Part shown: piece after piece, positions 38,332 through 45,933 of the stretch | How the letters are laid out: each line of letters starts with the position of its first letter | Numbering within the stretch: position 1 is the stretch's first letter | Source: Afipia sp. P52-10 | Lineage (GTDB): Bacteria; Pseudomonadota; Alphaproteobacteria; Rhizobiales; Xanthobacteraceae | Length of the DNA stretch: 64,000 nt | Direction: 5' to 3' | Assembly: GCF_000516555.1 (NCBI RefSeq) | Contig: NZ_AZSJ01000003.1 | Coordinates: forward strand, 1,074,066 to 1,138,065 | The notes under the pieces: generated by a model | Told to the model about the DNA's origin: nothing | Database searches by the model: none | The model's input: the letters and a program-made list of their open reading frames with translations, nothing else | Made by a program: the position numbers and the translations under genes

Positions 38332-39125
38332 TTCTGGCTCGTCGTTGTTGTCGAGACGCCGAACCGGACAATGTTAATCGTGTCGCGCCGGCTGCTACGC
38401 TCTTCCACGTTTGCCGACGGTGCATTGGCATCGACCAGGCTGCGCAGCGCCAGCGACAGTGTTCCGCTTTGCCGGGCGCGCGCCAGCGCTTCCGCCTGTT
38501 GCGGCGCCAGTTCGAGCGTCGCCGTGCGCCCGACCACAACCTTCTGTCCGTTCTTTTCCTCGACCGTCTGGTCGATGGCGAGAACGCGAACGTTGCTCAG
38601 GATGATCTCCGAGTTGACCACCTCGGCGGCGCCGGAGGTCCGGTCGGGATTGCGCTCGCGGCGCGACAGAATCACGTCGACGCGATCATTGGGCAGGATG
38701 AAGCCGCCGGCTCCAGTTTCCGGCGAAATCTCCGTGGAGATCGCCCGCATCCCCGACGGCAGGATCGCCGCCATGAAACCCGAACCGTTGCCCTTGACCA
38801 GCTTGACCTCGCGAATGGGTTCACCTGCGAAGAACGGCGAGCGCGCGATCGACCCGGTGAGATCGGTGATGGCGTTTCCTTGTTGATCGCGCCGGATAAA
38901 GCTCGGGCTGATGGTGCCCGCCGGCCAGCTCTGCCACTGCAGGTCGTCAGGTTTTACGGCCTGTCCAAGCGGAATGTCTGATCGCGCCACCAGCACATCA
39001 ATCGTGTCGAGCTTGGCGACAGGTGCCTGCAGCACAGGTTTTGGATCAGAGCCGCTGGCGAGGTACGCGGCGATACCACCCGCACCGATCGCGATGGCCA
39101 GAACTGTGACACGGGCGGCATTCAT
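38328..39125 (-). CDS. cpaB: Pilus assembly protein CpaB/RcpC
   Basis: A 265-residue periplasmic or anchored protein with an N-terminal hydrophobic segment (about residues 4-22) followed by a SAF domain (DTIDVLVARSDIPLGQAVKPDDLQWQSWP, about 37-65) and the RcpC domain (ISPETGAGGFILPNDRVDVILSRR). ATG 39125 has GGAAAG upstream and begins MNAARVTVLAIAIGAGG. The longer frame to 39158 adds eleven residues of no value. It is the first gene of the cpaB-cpaC-cpaD-cpaE-cpaF-tadB-tadC block. Confidence 0.92.
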   Translation of the reverse strand: MNAARVTVLAIAIGAGGIAAYLASGSDPKPVLQAPVAKLDTIDVLVARSDIPLGQAVKPDDLQWQSWPAGTISPSFIRRDQQGNAITDLTGSIARSPFFAGEPIREVKLVKGNGSGFMAAILPSGMRAISTEISPETGAGGFILPNDRVDVILSRRERNPDRTSGAAEVVNSEIILSNVRVLAIDQTVEEKNGQKVVVGRTATLELAPQQAEALARARQSGTLSLALRSLVDANAPSANVEERSSRRDTINIVRFGVSTTTTSQK

Positions 39126-39289
39126 ACGCTTCACTTTCCACATGACGCTGCGGCGCATCCGCCGTCATGGGATTTGACCAGCTAAAGGTCAAAGCATGGT
39201 TAATGAGGCGTATCTAAATCGCGTTAACGAAACCTTCCGGCAGATTCCAAGGCCGCGGAACCCGTTGAATCCCCGGCGGATCCTGGGCC
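39126..39289 (-). promoter_or_regulatory. cpaA-cpaB gap with TTAACCAT half-sites
   Basis: A 164-nt gap between cpaA and cpaB. On the minus strand it contains ATTAACCATGC (39193-39203) and GTTAACGCGATTTAG (39213-39227), resembling CtrA half-sites. It also contains a small perfect inverted repeat TTTGACC-AGCTAAA-GGTCAAA (39174-39194). A separate promoter for the cpaB operon is plausible. Confidence 0.35.
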
Positions 39290-39811
39290 CTAACCGATGA
39301 AGTGGCTGATATCGATCGCCTTGATCCACTCGGTTTCCGGGTAGATTAGCAGCGCGCCGGCCGCGAGCGCGATTCCATAAGGCACGCCGCTCGTGCGGTC
39401 GTGCAGGCGATGCGCCCATGCCTGCGACAGCAGGGGCTTGGGCAGTGGCCAGGTTCGGAATTGCAGGATCAGCAGCGTCAGCACACCGCCTGCGACCGCC
39501 GCATAGGCGAGATAGACCATCAGATAGTCGAAGCCGAACCAGAGCGCGGTGGCAGCCGCCAGCTTCGCATCGCCTCCGCCGATCCAGCCGAACGCGAAAC
39601 AGATGAAGGCCACGACCAGCACGAGCCCGCCCGCGGCGAGGTGCATCGCCACCGTTTCGAGGCTCATCCCGCCGAAGATCGCAAGCAACGCGAAGCCCGC
39701 CACCAGAAGCAGCGAAATTCTGTTCGAGATCGTCATCGTGAACAGGTCACTGACCGCGGCAAACACCATCAACGCGGGAAAGAGCATCAGCCGGACGATA
39801 TCGAGGGTCAT
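39290..39811 (-). CDS. cpaA: Prepilin peptidase CpaA/TadV
   Basis: A 173-residue polytopic membrane aspartic peptidase (A24 family) that trims Flp prepilin and the TadE-like pseudopilins. The two active-site Asp residues are visible: in FAAVSDLFTMTISNRISL (first, about residue 22) and in GWIGGGDAKLAAATALWFG (GxGD motif, about 74-80). Five or six hydrophobic segments. It stands between flp (201 nt upstream) and cpaB. Confidence 0.92.
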   Translation of the reverse strand: MTLDIVRLMLFPALMVFAAVSDLFTMTISNRISLLLVAGFALLAIFGGMSLETVAMHLAAGGLVLVVAFICFAFGWIGGGDAKLAAATALWFGFDYLMVYLAYAAVAGGVLTLLILQFRTWPLPKPLLSQAWAHRLHDRTSGVPYGIALAAGALLIYPETEWIKAIDISHFIG

Positions 39812-39956
39812 GGCTGTTCACCAGAGAGAAGATCGCGGCCTCAGCGGGCAGCATTGACCGGCAACTCTTAAAGGGCAGCTTAGCTGCGATTTGTGAATAA
39901 TCGTAAAATCATCAGCCACAGGCGCGCTGCAGCCGCCAAACGCGTATCGCGCCTCA

Positions 39957-39996
39957 CGAAAAGAAGAAAGGCCTCCGGATATTCTCACGGAGGCCC
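39957..39996 (-). terminator. Rho-independent terminator after flp pilin gene
   Basis: Read on the minus strand, GGCCTCCG / CGGAGGCC arms (39988-39995 and 39970-39977) with a 10-nt loop are followed by TTTCTTCTTTTCG. It lies 17 nt beyond the flp stop, so the very abundant pilin message is separated from cpaA, as in other tad loci. Confidence 0.8.
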
Positions 39997-40012
39997 CGAA
40001 GCACTTTGCCGC

Positions 40013-40177
40013 TTAGCGGAGCGATGTAGTGATGCTCGTGAACTTGTTGGAGATCGCGGTGCCGAGCGTGTTGACCGCGGTGATGATCGCGATGCCGATG
40101 CCGGCGGCGATCAGCGCGTACTCGATCGCAGTCGCACCGGACTCATCCTTCGCGAACCGAGCGAGAAGATTCTTCAT
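40013..40177 (-). CDS. flp: Flp-family type IVb pilin
   Basis: A 54-residue major pilin. ATG 40177 (MKNLLARFAKDESGATAIEYALIAAGIGIAIITAV) has GGAG upstream. The longer frame to 40255 has no signal value. The prepilin cleavage site is after Gly18 (DESG-ATAIEYAL), with the invariant Glu (+5) and Tyr of Flp pilins in the hydrophobic helix. CpaA would process it and the CpaC-F/TadBC machine assemble it into adhesive fibres for surface attachment. Own promoter and own terminator. Confidence 0.95.
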   Translation of the reverse strand: MKNLLARFAKDESGATAIEYALIAAGIGIAIITAVNTLGTAISNKFTSITTSLR

Positions 40178-40479
40178 GGGTAACTCCATCTGAACACTGG
40201 GGCTGTCGAATTCTTGTTTGACCTCACCCGGAGTGTCCCCCGGCGACCCGGCCATGACGCAACCCTACTGTTCGAGACTTGCAGCGCAGTTAATTCGATT
40301 GCAGAAAGTTCGGGTCGCCGCGACCTTCGCGACGAGGGTTAGCGAAGCGTTAGCGAAATCCATAAAAGTGCCGGCATCCCGCCGCTACCCATAATCGCTA
40401 TTCGGCAACCGAAGGCCCGCGCATTTAGGAGGGCCTTAAATATTAAGCCCGTATGAATCCATTGGCAGCGGAGACCAAA

Positions 40480-41328
40480 ATGATCGAGACGATTCTCGGC
40501 CTTGTCCAAGTGATCGGGGAGACCTTATTGAAGGTCATCCCGTCTACGATTGTGCTCGCCATCGTTTTCACCGTTCTTAACCACTTTTGGGCCTGCAATC
40601 CCGGCCTACCATGGTGGCGCAAGCGCGAACTCGTCACCGACATCGTCTACTGGTTCTTCATTCCGACGCTTGGCCGGATGGTACGCATCGGCTCGCTGGT
40701 GATCGGCGCCGGACTGATCTTCAACGTCCACGGCGAAGAGCAGATCATCGCCTTCTTCGAAAATGGCTTCGGGCCGCTTTCGAAACTGCCATTGTGGTTG
40801 CAGGCCGTCCTGTTCCTGGTGGTGTCGGACTTCGCACTTTACTGGATTCACCGGACCTTCCACGACACGACGCTCTGGCGCTATCATGCCATTCATCACT
40901 CCTCGGAAGACGTCGACTGGATCTCGGCCGCGCGCTTTCATCCCGTGAACCTGCTGCTCGGCACCGTACTGGTCGACGTCGTGTTGCTGCTGGCCGGCAT
41001 CTCGCCGAACGTGATGATCTGGCTCGGTCCGTTCAATATCTTCTACTCCGCGTTCGTTCACGCCAACCTGAACTGGACGCTCGGTCCGCTCAAATACGTC
41101 GTCGCCACACCCGTTTTCCACCGCTGGCATCACACGGGTCTGCAGGAAGGTGGCAACACCAACTTCGCTTCGACCTTCCCGATCTGGGACATCATATTCG
41201 GCACGTTCTATATGCCGGTAGGCAAGCTGCCTGCAGCATATGGCGCCGACGATCCGACCATGCCTTCCAGCTTCTCGGGCCAGCTCGTACACCCCCTGCG
41301 CCAACAGCGATTCGAGCCTGCCGAATAG
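40480..41328 (+). CDS. Sterol desaturase / fatty acid hydroxylase family membrane protein
   Basis: A 282-residue di-iron membrane enzyme. The eight-histidine pattern is visible: HRTFH (about residues 127-131), HAIHHSSEDVDW (about 139-150) and HRWHHT (about 217-222). Several transmembrane segments flank them. Bacterial members hydroxylate or desaturate lipids (carotenoids, hopanoids, alkylglycerols). The substrate here is unknown. ATG 40480 has GGAG six bases upstream. ATG 40453 is an alternative with a perfect but distant AGGAGG. It is placed between the flp pilin and other pilus genes, which may be coincidence. Confidence 0.85.
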   Translation: MIETILGLVQVIGETLLKVIPSTIVLAIVFTVLNHFWACNPGLPWWRKRELVTDIVYWFFIPTLGRMVRIGSLVIGAGLIFNVHGEEQIIAFFENGFGPLSKLPLWLQAVLFLVVSDFALYWIHRTFHDTTLWRYHAIHHSSEDVDWISAARFHPVNLLLGTVLVDVVLLLAGISPNVMIWLGPFNIFYSAFVHANLNWTLGPLKYVVATPVFHRWHHTGLQEGGNTNFASTFPIWDIIFGTFYMPVGKLPAAYGADDPTMPSSFSGQLVHPLRQQRFEPAE

Positions 41329-41430
41329 ACCCCCATTTGCAGTTCATTCATCAATTAACGGCAGATTCAGCACACGGGCGCCGGCACCGCGTTTCCAGAG
41401 CCGGCATGTTACGCGTCCCGGAGTAAGAGT

Positions 41431-41931
41431 ATGTTGGCGTCGTTTCCGCGCAGCGCGTTGCGCATCATCGATATTGCAAGAGCGGCCGCCTTCGGCCTCG
41501 CCGTTATTCTGAGTTCGTCACACGCCTCGGCACTGGAAGCGATTGCCGTCGCCGTCGACCAGGCCAAGCTGATCAAGCTGCCGGAGAAGGTGGCTACCAT
41601 CGTCGTCGGAAACCCGCTGATCGCTGACGTTTCCCTGCAACCTGGCGGCATGATGGTGGTGACGGGCAAAGGCTACGGCTCGACCAACGTGATGGTGCTC
41701 GACCGACGCGGCGACGTTCTCGTAGACCGGACCATCCAGGTCGAAGCCCCTAACGACAAGCTGGTGACGGTCTATCGCGGCGTCGAGCGCGAGTCCTATA
41801 GCTGCACGCCCACCTGCCAGAGACGCGTCATGCTCGGCGACTCGCCCACCTACTTCAACGCAACCATTGGACAAAGCGGCTCGCTCGCCAATCAAGCCGC
41901 GGGGCTTGCCGCCGCCGAGAAAAGGGAATAG
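41431..41931 (+). CDS. Free-standing pilus secretin N-terminal domain protein
   Basis: A 166-residue exported protein: signal peptide (about residues 1-31, ending SHASA) followed by the secretin-type N-terminal domain (AVDQAKLIKLPEKVATIVVGNPLIADVSLQPGGMMVVTGKGYGSTNVMVLDRRG, about 37-90). The same fold and spacing occur at the start of CpaC in this locus. A C-terminal segment with two Cys (SCTPTCQRR) follows. Such single-domain proteins accompany tad loci in Bradyrhizobium-like bacteria and probably act in the periplasm with the secretin. Confidence 0.82.
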   Translation: MLASFPRSALRIIDIARAAAFGLAVILSSSHASALEAIAVAVDQAKLIKLPEKVATIVVGNPLIADVSLQPGGMMVVTGKGYGSTNVMVLDRRGDVLVDRTIQVEAPNDKLVTVYRGVERESYSCTPTCQRRVMLGDSPTYFNATIGQSGSLANQAAGLAAAEKRE

Positions 41932-42062
41932 CGCGCAGGCTGGAATAGCGTTACCAGCCGGTTAACGCGGCGGGCAGGATTGTTGGAATCCGGCGCAAGA
42001 ATTCAACAATGTCTCCCATGTACTGTGGGCGGTAACGTTCTCCTGCCTTCAGGACCTGCCCA

Positions 42063-42614
42063 GTGCGCTCCCGCGTCTCCCCGACCCTTATGCTTGCGTG
42101 TGCGCTGCGACGCATCCGCAAAGATCGCGACGGCTCCGCCGCCGTTCAGTTCGCACTGATCGGAATTCCATTCCTGATGACGCTGTTTGCGATCTTTGAG
42201 ATTGCATTGGCGTTCTTCGCGAACCAGGCTCTGGAAACTGCGGTCCAGGACTCCGCCCGGCAGATCATGACGGGGCAGGTTCAGATGGCGGGCAAGAGCG
42301 CGGCACAGTTCAAAAGTGACATGTGCCAGCGTGTCGCAACGTTGTTCAATTGCGACGCCGTCGATATCGACGTCAAAAGTTACCCGACATTCGCGGCGGT
42401 CGATGTCAATCGTCCTGTCGATTCATCCGGCAACTACATCCAGCAGTCGCGCTTCGAACCAGGCAGCGCCGGCAACATCGTTGTCGTGCGCGCCACCTAT
42501 CGTTGGCCGCTGTTTGTGACCGGGCTCGGCTTCAGCCTCGGCGATGTCGATGGAAACACCAAACGTCTTCTCGTCGCGACCGCGGCGTTCCGCAACGAGC
42601 CCGGACCGTTCTAA
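42063..42614 (+). CDS. TadE-like pseudopilin
   Basis: A 183-residue pilus-associated protein starting at GTG 42063 (AGGA eight bases upstream). A basic N-terminus (RRIRKDRDG) is followed by the TadE-like prepilin helix SAAVQFALIGIPFLMTLFAIFEIALAFFANQALE (about residues 27-60) and a periplasmic domain with a cysteine pair (MCQRVATLFNC). CpaA would cleave after the Gly before the helix. One base separates it from the next, related gene. Minor pilin or pseudopilin role in Flp biogenesis. Confidence 0.85.
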   Translation: MRSRVSPTLMLACALRRIRKDRDGSAAVQFALIGIPFLMTLFAIFEIALAFFANQALETAVQDSARQIMTGQVQMAGKSAAQFKSDMCQRVATLFNCDAVDIDVKSYPTFAAVDVNRPVDSSGNYIQQSRFEPGSAGNIVVVRATYRWPLFVTGLGFSLGDVDGNTKRLLVATAAFRNEPGPF

Positions 42615-42615
42615 G

Positions 42616-43179
42616 ATGATCTCAAGAGCACTCCTCTGGCGTTTCCGGGCTTCACCGTTGCCTCGGATGGCCCGCGACGATCGCGGCGCAGCCGCCGTCG
42701 AATTCGCGATCATCGCGCCGCTCATGCTGACGCTCGTCTTCGGCACGGCGGAAGTCTCAACCGCGGTCTCGATCGACCGCAAGGTCGTGCAGACGGCGCG
42801 CTCGCTATCAGATCTGGTCGCGCAGTCGATGGTGATCAACGACGCGGACATGACCAACATCTTCAATGCCGCATCGGCGATCATGACGCCCTATTCGACG
42901 ACGCCGCTTCGCATCAAGGTGTCCGCGATCAACATCGATGCCAACGGGGTTGCGAAGGTAGGCTGGAGCCAGGCCTCCAACGACACGGCCCGCACTGTCG
43001 GCTCCACCGTGACGCTTCCAACTGCGCTCGCCATGCCGAACTCGCAGTTGATCTGGAGCGAGATCGCCTATGACTACACGCCCCCGGTGGCTTACGTCGT
43101 GACTGGACCGCTGAAGCTGTCGGACCAGTTCTTTGCCCGACCACGCCAGTCGACCACCGTCTGTTGGAATTCATGCTGA
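42616..43179 (+). CDS. TadE/TadG-like pseudopilin
   Basis: A 187-residue protein with the same architecture as its neighbour: basic leader ending ARDDRG, then AAAVEFAIIAPLMLTLVFGTAEVSTAVSID (about residues 23-52, with the pilin-type Glu), then an extracytoplasmic domain. It starts at ATG 42616, two bases after the previous stop, so the pair is co-translated. It is followed by a strong bidirectional terminator. Confidence 0.85.
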   Translation: MISRALLWRFRASPLPRMARDDRGAAAVEFAIIAPLMLTLVFGTAEVSTAVSIDRKVVQTARSLSDLVAQSMVINDADMTNIFNAASAIMTPYSTTPLRIKVSAINIDANGVAKVGWSQASNDTARTVGSTVTLPTALAMPNSQLIWSEIAYDYTPPVAYVVTGPLKLSDQFFARPRQSTTVCWNSC

Positions 43180-43192
43180 GCGATTAATCGCC

Positions 43193-43232
43193 ATAAAAAA
43201 CGCGATCCGGATCACCGGATCGCGTTTCTCGT
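43193..43232. terminator. Bidirectional terminator between pilus genes and infA
   Basis: An AACGCGATCCGG / CCGGATCGCGTT stem with a 4-nt loop. On the minus strand it is followed by TTTTTT, an excellent terminator for infA. On the plus strand the stem is followed by the weaker TTTCTCGTT, serving the TadE-like pair. Confidence 0.85.
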
Positions 43233-43283
43233 TGCAAGCACCCAGACGCCGAACCTCTTCTCCAGCCCGGACGGAGCAGCCGC

Positions 43284-43568
43284 TCAGCGGCGGCGGAACT
43301 GCTGATTGCCCCGCGGCGGCCCCGGCGGGCGCGGTGCGGAGCTCCGCTCATCCTTGTGGCGGAAGATCAACCGCCCCTTCTCGAGATCGTAAGGCGACAT
43401 CTCGACCGTCACCCGATCGCCGGCCAGCGTCTTGATGCGGTTCTTCTTCATCTTGCCGGCCGTATAGGCGACGATCTCGTGCCCAGCATCGAGCTGGACA
43501 CGGTAGCGGGCATCAGGAAGGATCTCGGTAACGAGTCCTTCGAATTGGATCAGTTCTTCCTTGGCCAT
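43284..43568 (-). CDS. infA: Translation initiation factor IF-1, C-terminally extended
   Basis: A 94-residue OB-fold protein that binds the ribosomal A site during initiation. Residues 1-72 match IF-1 ([20 protein letters not shown]..., [38 protein letters not shown]). The family norm is about 72 residues. Here a further Pro/Arg-rich tail of about 20 residues follows ([20 protein letters not shown]). It lies 25 nt downstream of a DEAD-box RNA helicase gene and probably shares its transcript. It may be a second, specialised IF-1 copy, since rhizobia often have more than one. Confidence 0.92.
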   Translation of the reverse strand: MAKEELIQFEGLVTEILPDARYRVQLDAGHEIVAYTAGKMKKNRIKTLAGDRVTVEMSPYDLEKGRLIFRHKDERSSAPRPPGPPRGNQQFRRR

Positions 43569-43593
43569 CGTTGTCTCCGAATCGATTTGTACT

Positions 43594-45120
43594 TTAACGC
43601 TGCGGACGCCGGGAGTCGCGATGACGTCCCTGCACCGATTTGGGTGACTGCCGCTGCTCCTGCGGCCGCGCAGGACGGCTGTCCCGCGTCATGAAGGCGA
43701 TGCCGCCCATTCCGCTCTGGACGACCGCAGCCGCCTCGGCATGAGGGCGTTGCACGGGCTTGCGGCGGCGACGACGACCCTTGGCGCCTGTCGGGCCATT
43801 GCCATTGGCGGAATGATGACCCGCAGGCTGGCCGTTGGGGCGCCCTCCGGCTGCCGGACCGTTGCCGGAACGACCGTAGCTCACAGGACCATTGGCCTCT
43901 TGACCATGCACCGTCTGCGGCCGGCCCTGCTGCGCCCGCCGCCCGCGATGATCGCGGGTATCGCCGGTACGCTCCGCATGGGTGCGGGTGTCGCCGGTGC
44001 GCTGATCCTCGCGCGGCAGCGATTGCTTGATCAGCCGTTCGATATCGCGCAGGTAGGCCATCTCGTCGGCATCGACCAGCGAGATCGCGACGCCGTCGGC
44101 GCCGGCGCGCGCGGTGCGGCCGATGCGATGGACGTAGGTTTCCGGCACGTTCGGCAGGTCGAAGTTCACCACATGGCTGACGCCGTCGACATCGATGCCG
44201 CGGGCGGCGATATCAGTCGCCACCAGGGTCCGGATTTCGCCCGAGCGGAATGCCGCAAGCGTCCGCTCGCGATGGTTCTGCGACTTGTTGCCGTGGATCG
44301 CCTGTGCCGCGATGTCCACCTTGGCGAGGCTCTTCACCACCTTGTCGGCACCATGCTTGGTGCGGGTGAACACCAGCGCGCGATCCACCGGCTCGGCCTT
44401 CAGGAGCTTCGCCAGCAGCGTCGGCTTGGCGCCCCGATCGACCTGGATGATCCGCTGAGCGACGCGCTCGGCGGTCGAGGACACCGGTGTCACGGCAACG
44501 CGCGCCGGATCGCGCAGCATATCCTGGGCGAGTTCGGCAATCGCCTTCGGCATCGTTGCCGAGAAGAACAGCGTCTGCCGCTCGACCGGCAGCTTGGCGA
44601 CGATTTTACGGATGTCGTTGATGAAACCCATATCGAGCATGCGGTCAGCTTCGTCGAGCACCAGGAATTCCACCTGGTTGAGCTTCAACGCATTGCCGCG
44701 CACGAGATCGAGCAGGCGCCCCGGTGTCGCCACCAGGATATCGACGCCGGGCATCACCGCACGAACCTGGCGGCCCATCGGCACGCCGCCGATGGCGAGC
44801 GTCGAATTCAGGCGGAGATGGCGTCCGTAAGCCTGGAAGCTGTCGAGGATCTGGCCCGACAGTTCGCGCGTCGGCGAGAGCACCAGCACGCGGCAGCTCT
44901 TCGGTGCGGTCTGCTTCCGCGGATGGATCAGCCGATGCAGGATCGGCAGCGCGAACGAGGCCGTCTTGCCCGTGCCGGTCTGGGCGATGCCGACGACATC
45001 GCGTCCGGTCAGCGCGATCGGAATGGTTTGAGCCTGGATGGGTGTTGGAGTGACGTAGTTCTCTTCCCGAAGGGCCAGAGAAATGGGATCGGCAAGGCCG
45101 AAATCCGAAAAGGAAGTCAA
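43594..45120 (-). CDS. rhlE: DEAD-box ATP-dependent RNA helicase, RhlE-like
   Basis: A 508-residue helicase unwinding RNA duplexes. Both RecA-like domains are intact: Q motif in [11 protein letters not shown], Walker A AQTGTGKT (about residues 45-52), DEAD (about 156-159), SAT (about 187-189), and the C-terminal motifs [24 protein letters not shown] and HRIGRTAR (about 335-342). A long basic, Gly/Asn/Arg-rich tail follows (about 395-508), typical of cold-acting helicases that remodel ribosomes or the degradosome. The tail and the linked infA suggest a translation or cold-shock role (inference). Confidence 0.93.
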   Translation of the reverse strand: MTSFSDFGLADPISLALREENYVTPTPIQAQTIPIALTGRDVVGIAQTGTGKTASFALPILHRLIHPRKQTAPKSCRVLVLSPTRELSGQILDSFQAYGRHLRLNSTLAIGGVPMGRQVRAVMPGVDILVATPGRLLDLVRGNALKLNQVEFLVLDEADRMLDMGFINDIRKIVAKLPVERQTLFFSATMPKAIAELAQDMLRDPARVAVTPVSSTAERVAQRIIQVDRGAKPTLLAKLLKAEPVDRALVFTRTKHGADKVVKSLAKVDIAAQAIHGNKSQNHRERTLAAFRSGEIRTLVATDIAARGIDVDGVSHVVNFDLPNVPETYVHRIGRTARAGADGVAISLVDADEMAYLRDIERLIKQSLPREDQRTGDTRTHAERTGDTRDHRGRRAQQGRPQTVHGQEANGPVSYGRSGNGPAAGGRPNGQPAGHHSANGNGPTGAKGRRRRRKPVQRPHAEAAAVVQSGMGGIAFMTRDSRPARPQEQRQSPKSVQGRHRDSRRPQR

Positions 45121-45435
45121 AAGGGTTCTTTCTATGAGTCAACACGGGCGCCGTCGCGGTTTGCGGCCGGCGCGAGCGAAGCATCGATGATGCTCGCGTG
45201 TTTGGAGCATCTGCTTGTTAGCTAAAAGGCGGGCCAGACACCAGCGGAGCCAGATGACGGCATCAACGGATCAGAACACGCAGCCCACGGCGACCGGATC
45301 AAATCGCGGTCGAACCATCATATGCGCCACGGATGCGTTCCTTTCAAGGCGAATGACGCGAAAAATTGGAACCGTCCCAATCCGGACATTGTGCCGGCGG
45401 ACCATCCACGCTCTTGGCAATCCACAGAGGCCTCC
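45121..45435. other. 315-nt divergent gap upstream of the helicase gene
   Basis: No gene recognised. It must carry the promoter of the helicase-infA operon (leftward) and that of the small secreted protein (rightward). A hairpin CGCGAGC...GCTCGCG at 45171-45198 lies in the helicase leader. Long structured leaders are usual for cold-shock helicase mRNAs, but no specific motif is identified. Confidence 0.4.
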
Positions 45436-45675
45436 ATGGCAAAAGCGATCTCGAAAGCGGTCTCCTTGTGCGCCGTCCTGGCCCTGTCGGCGCTGATGGC
45501 CGCCCCGGCCGATGCTTTTGGTGGTGGTGGACGGGGTCAACGGCGGGCGGCAAACGCGGACAAGACCGAAAATACTCAGAAAGCGAGCAAGGAACGAGAA
45601 GACGCCTACAAGAACGCCCTCAAGAGCATTCCCGACGCGAAACAGGACAAAGACCCTTGGAAGGATGCCCGCTAG
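45436..45675 (+). CDS. Small secreted lysine-rich protein
   Basis: A 79-residue protein. It has a signal peptide MAKAISKAVSLCAVLALSALMAAPADA (cleavage near residue 27), a short GGGGRGQRR segment, and a charged helical remainder ending ALKSIPDAKQDKDPWKDAR. The terminal pattern K-x-IPD...DPWK(D/G)(A/V)R recurs in small exported proteins of Bradyrhizobium-like bacteria, of unknown function. The open frame reaches back to 45322, but the signal peptide fixes the start at 45436. Confidence 0.7.
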   Translation: MAKAISKAVSLCAVLALSALMAAPADAFGGGGRGQRRAANADKTENTQKASKEREDAYKNALKSIPDAKQDKDPWKDAR

Positions 45676-45681
45676 CGCTCC

Positions 45682-45698
45682 TGCACTAAAATTATACA
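45682..45698 (+). promoter_or_regulatory. NtrC-like binding site upstream of urtA
   Basis: TGCACTAAAATTATACA agrees with the enteric NtrC consensus TGCACCAWWWTGGTGCA at 13 of 17 positions. It lies about 180 bp before the expected transcription start. Looser half-sites, TGCAGCAAAAT (45811-45821) and CAGTGCA (45833-45839), lie nearer the promoter. Confidence 0.45.
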
Positions 45699-45845
45699 AA
45701 CTCAGAATTTTGCCTATTTTTTGATCAGAAAGCTCGTTTCCACCGCAGCCGCATTGCTCACGGTATGAGCAGACAAATCCTGCCACGAAGCGGTATTGCG
45801 TTAATTTGTGCAGCAAAATCAATAAGTTATTCCAGTGCACAACGA

Positions 45846-45860
45846 TGGCACAGTTCTTGC
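45846..45860 (+). promoter_or_regulatory. Sigma-54 (-24/-12) promoter of the urt operon
   Basis: TGGCACAGTTCTTGC fits the RpoN consensus TGGCAC-N5-TTGC exactly, with GG and GC ten bases apart. Transcription would start near 45872, about 60 nt before the urtA ATG. With the NtrC-like site upstream, this indicates induction of urea uptake under nitrogen limitation. Confidence 0.8.
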
Positions 45861-45933
45861 GATTCCTTTGACGCTAGCGGCCGCGGGGCCGTTTCGCAGC
45901 GACTTTCAGTCTGCGTCAGGGAGAGACCATCGC

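Noticed and set aside
36901-38886. 661-codon open frame on the plus strand opposite cpaC-cpaB
   Set aside because: It is antisense to two well-recognised pilus genes, is Arg/His/Asp-rich as expected for a GC-rich shadow frame, and shows no domain.
45366-45390. EcfG-type promoter before the small secreted protein (GGAAC at 45368)
   Set aside because: No CGTT-like -10 element at a 16-17 nt spacing.
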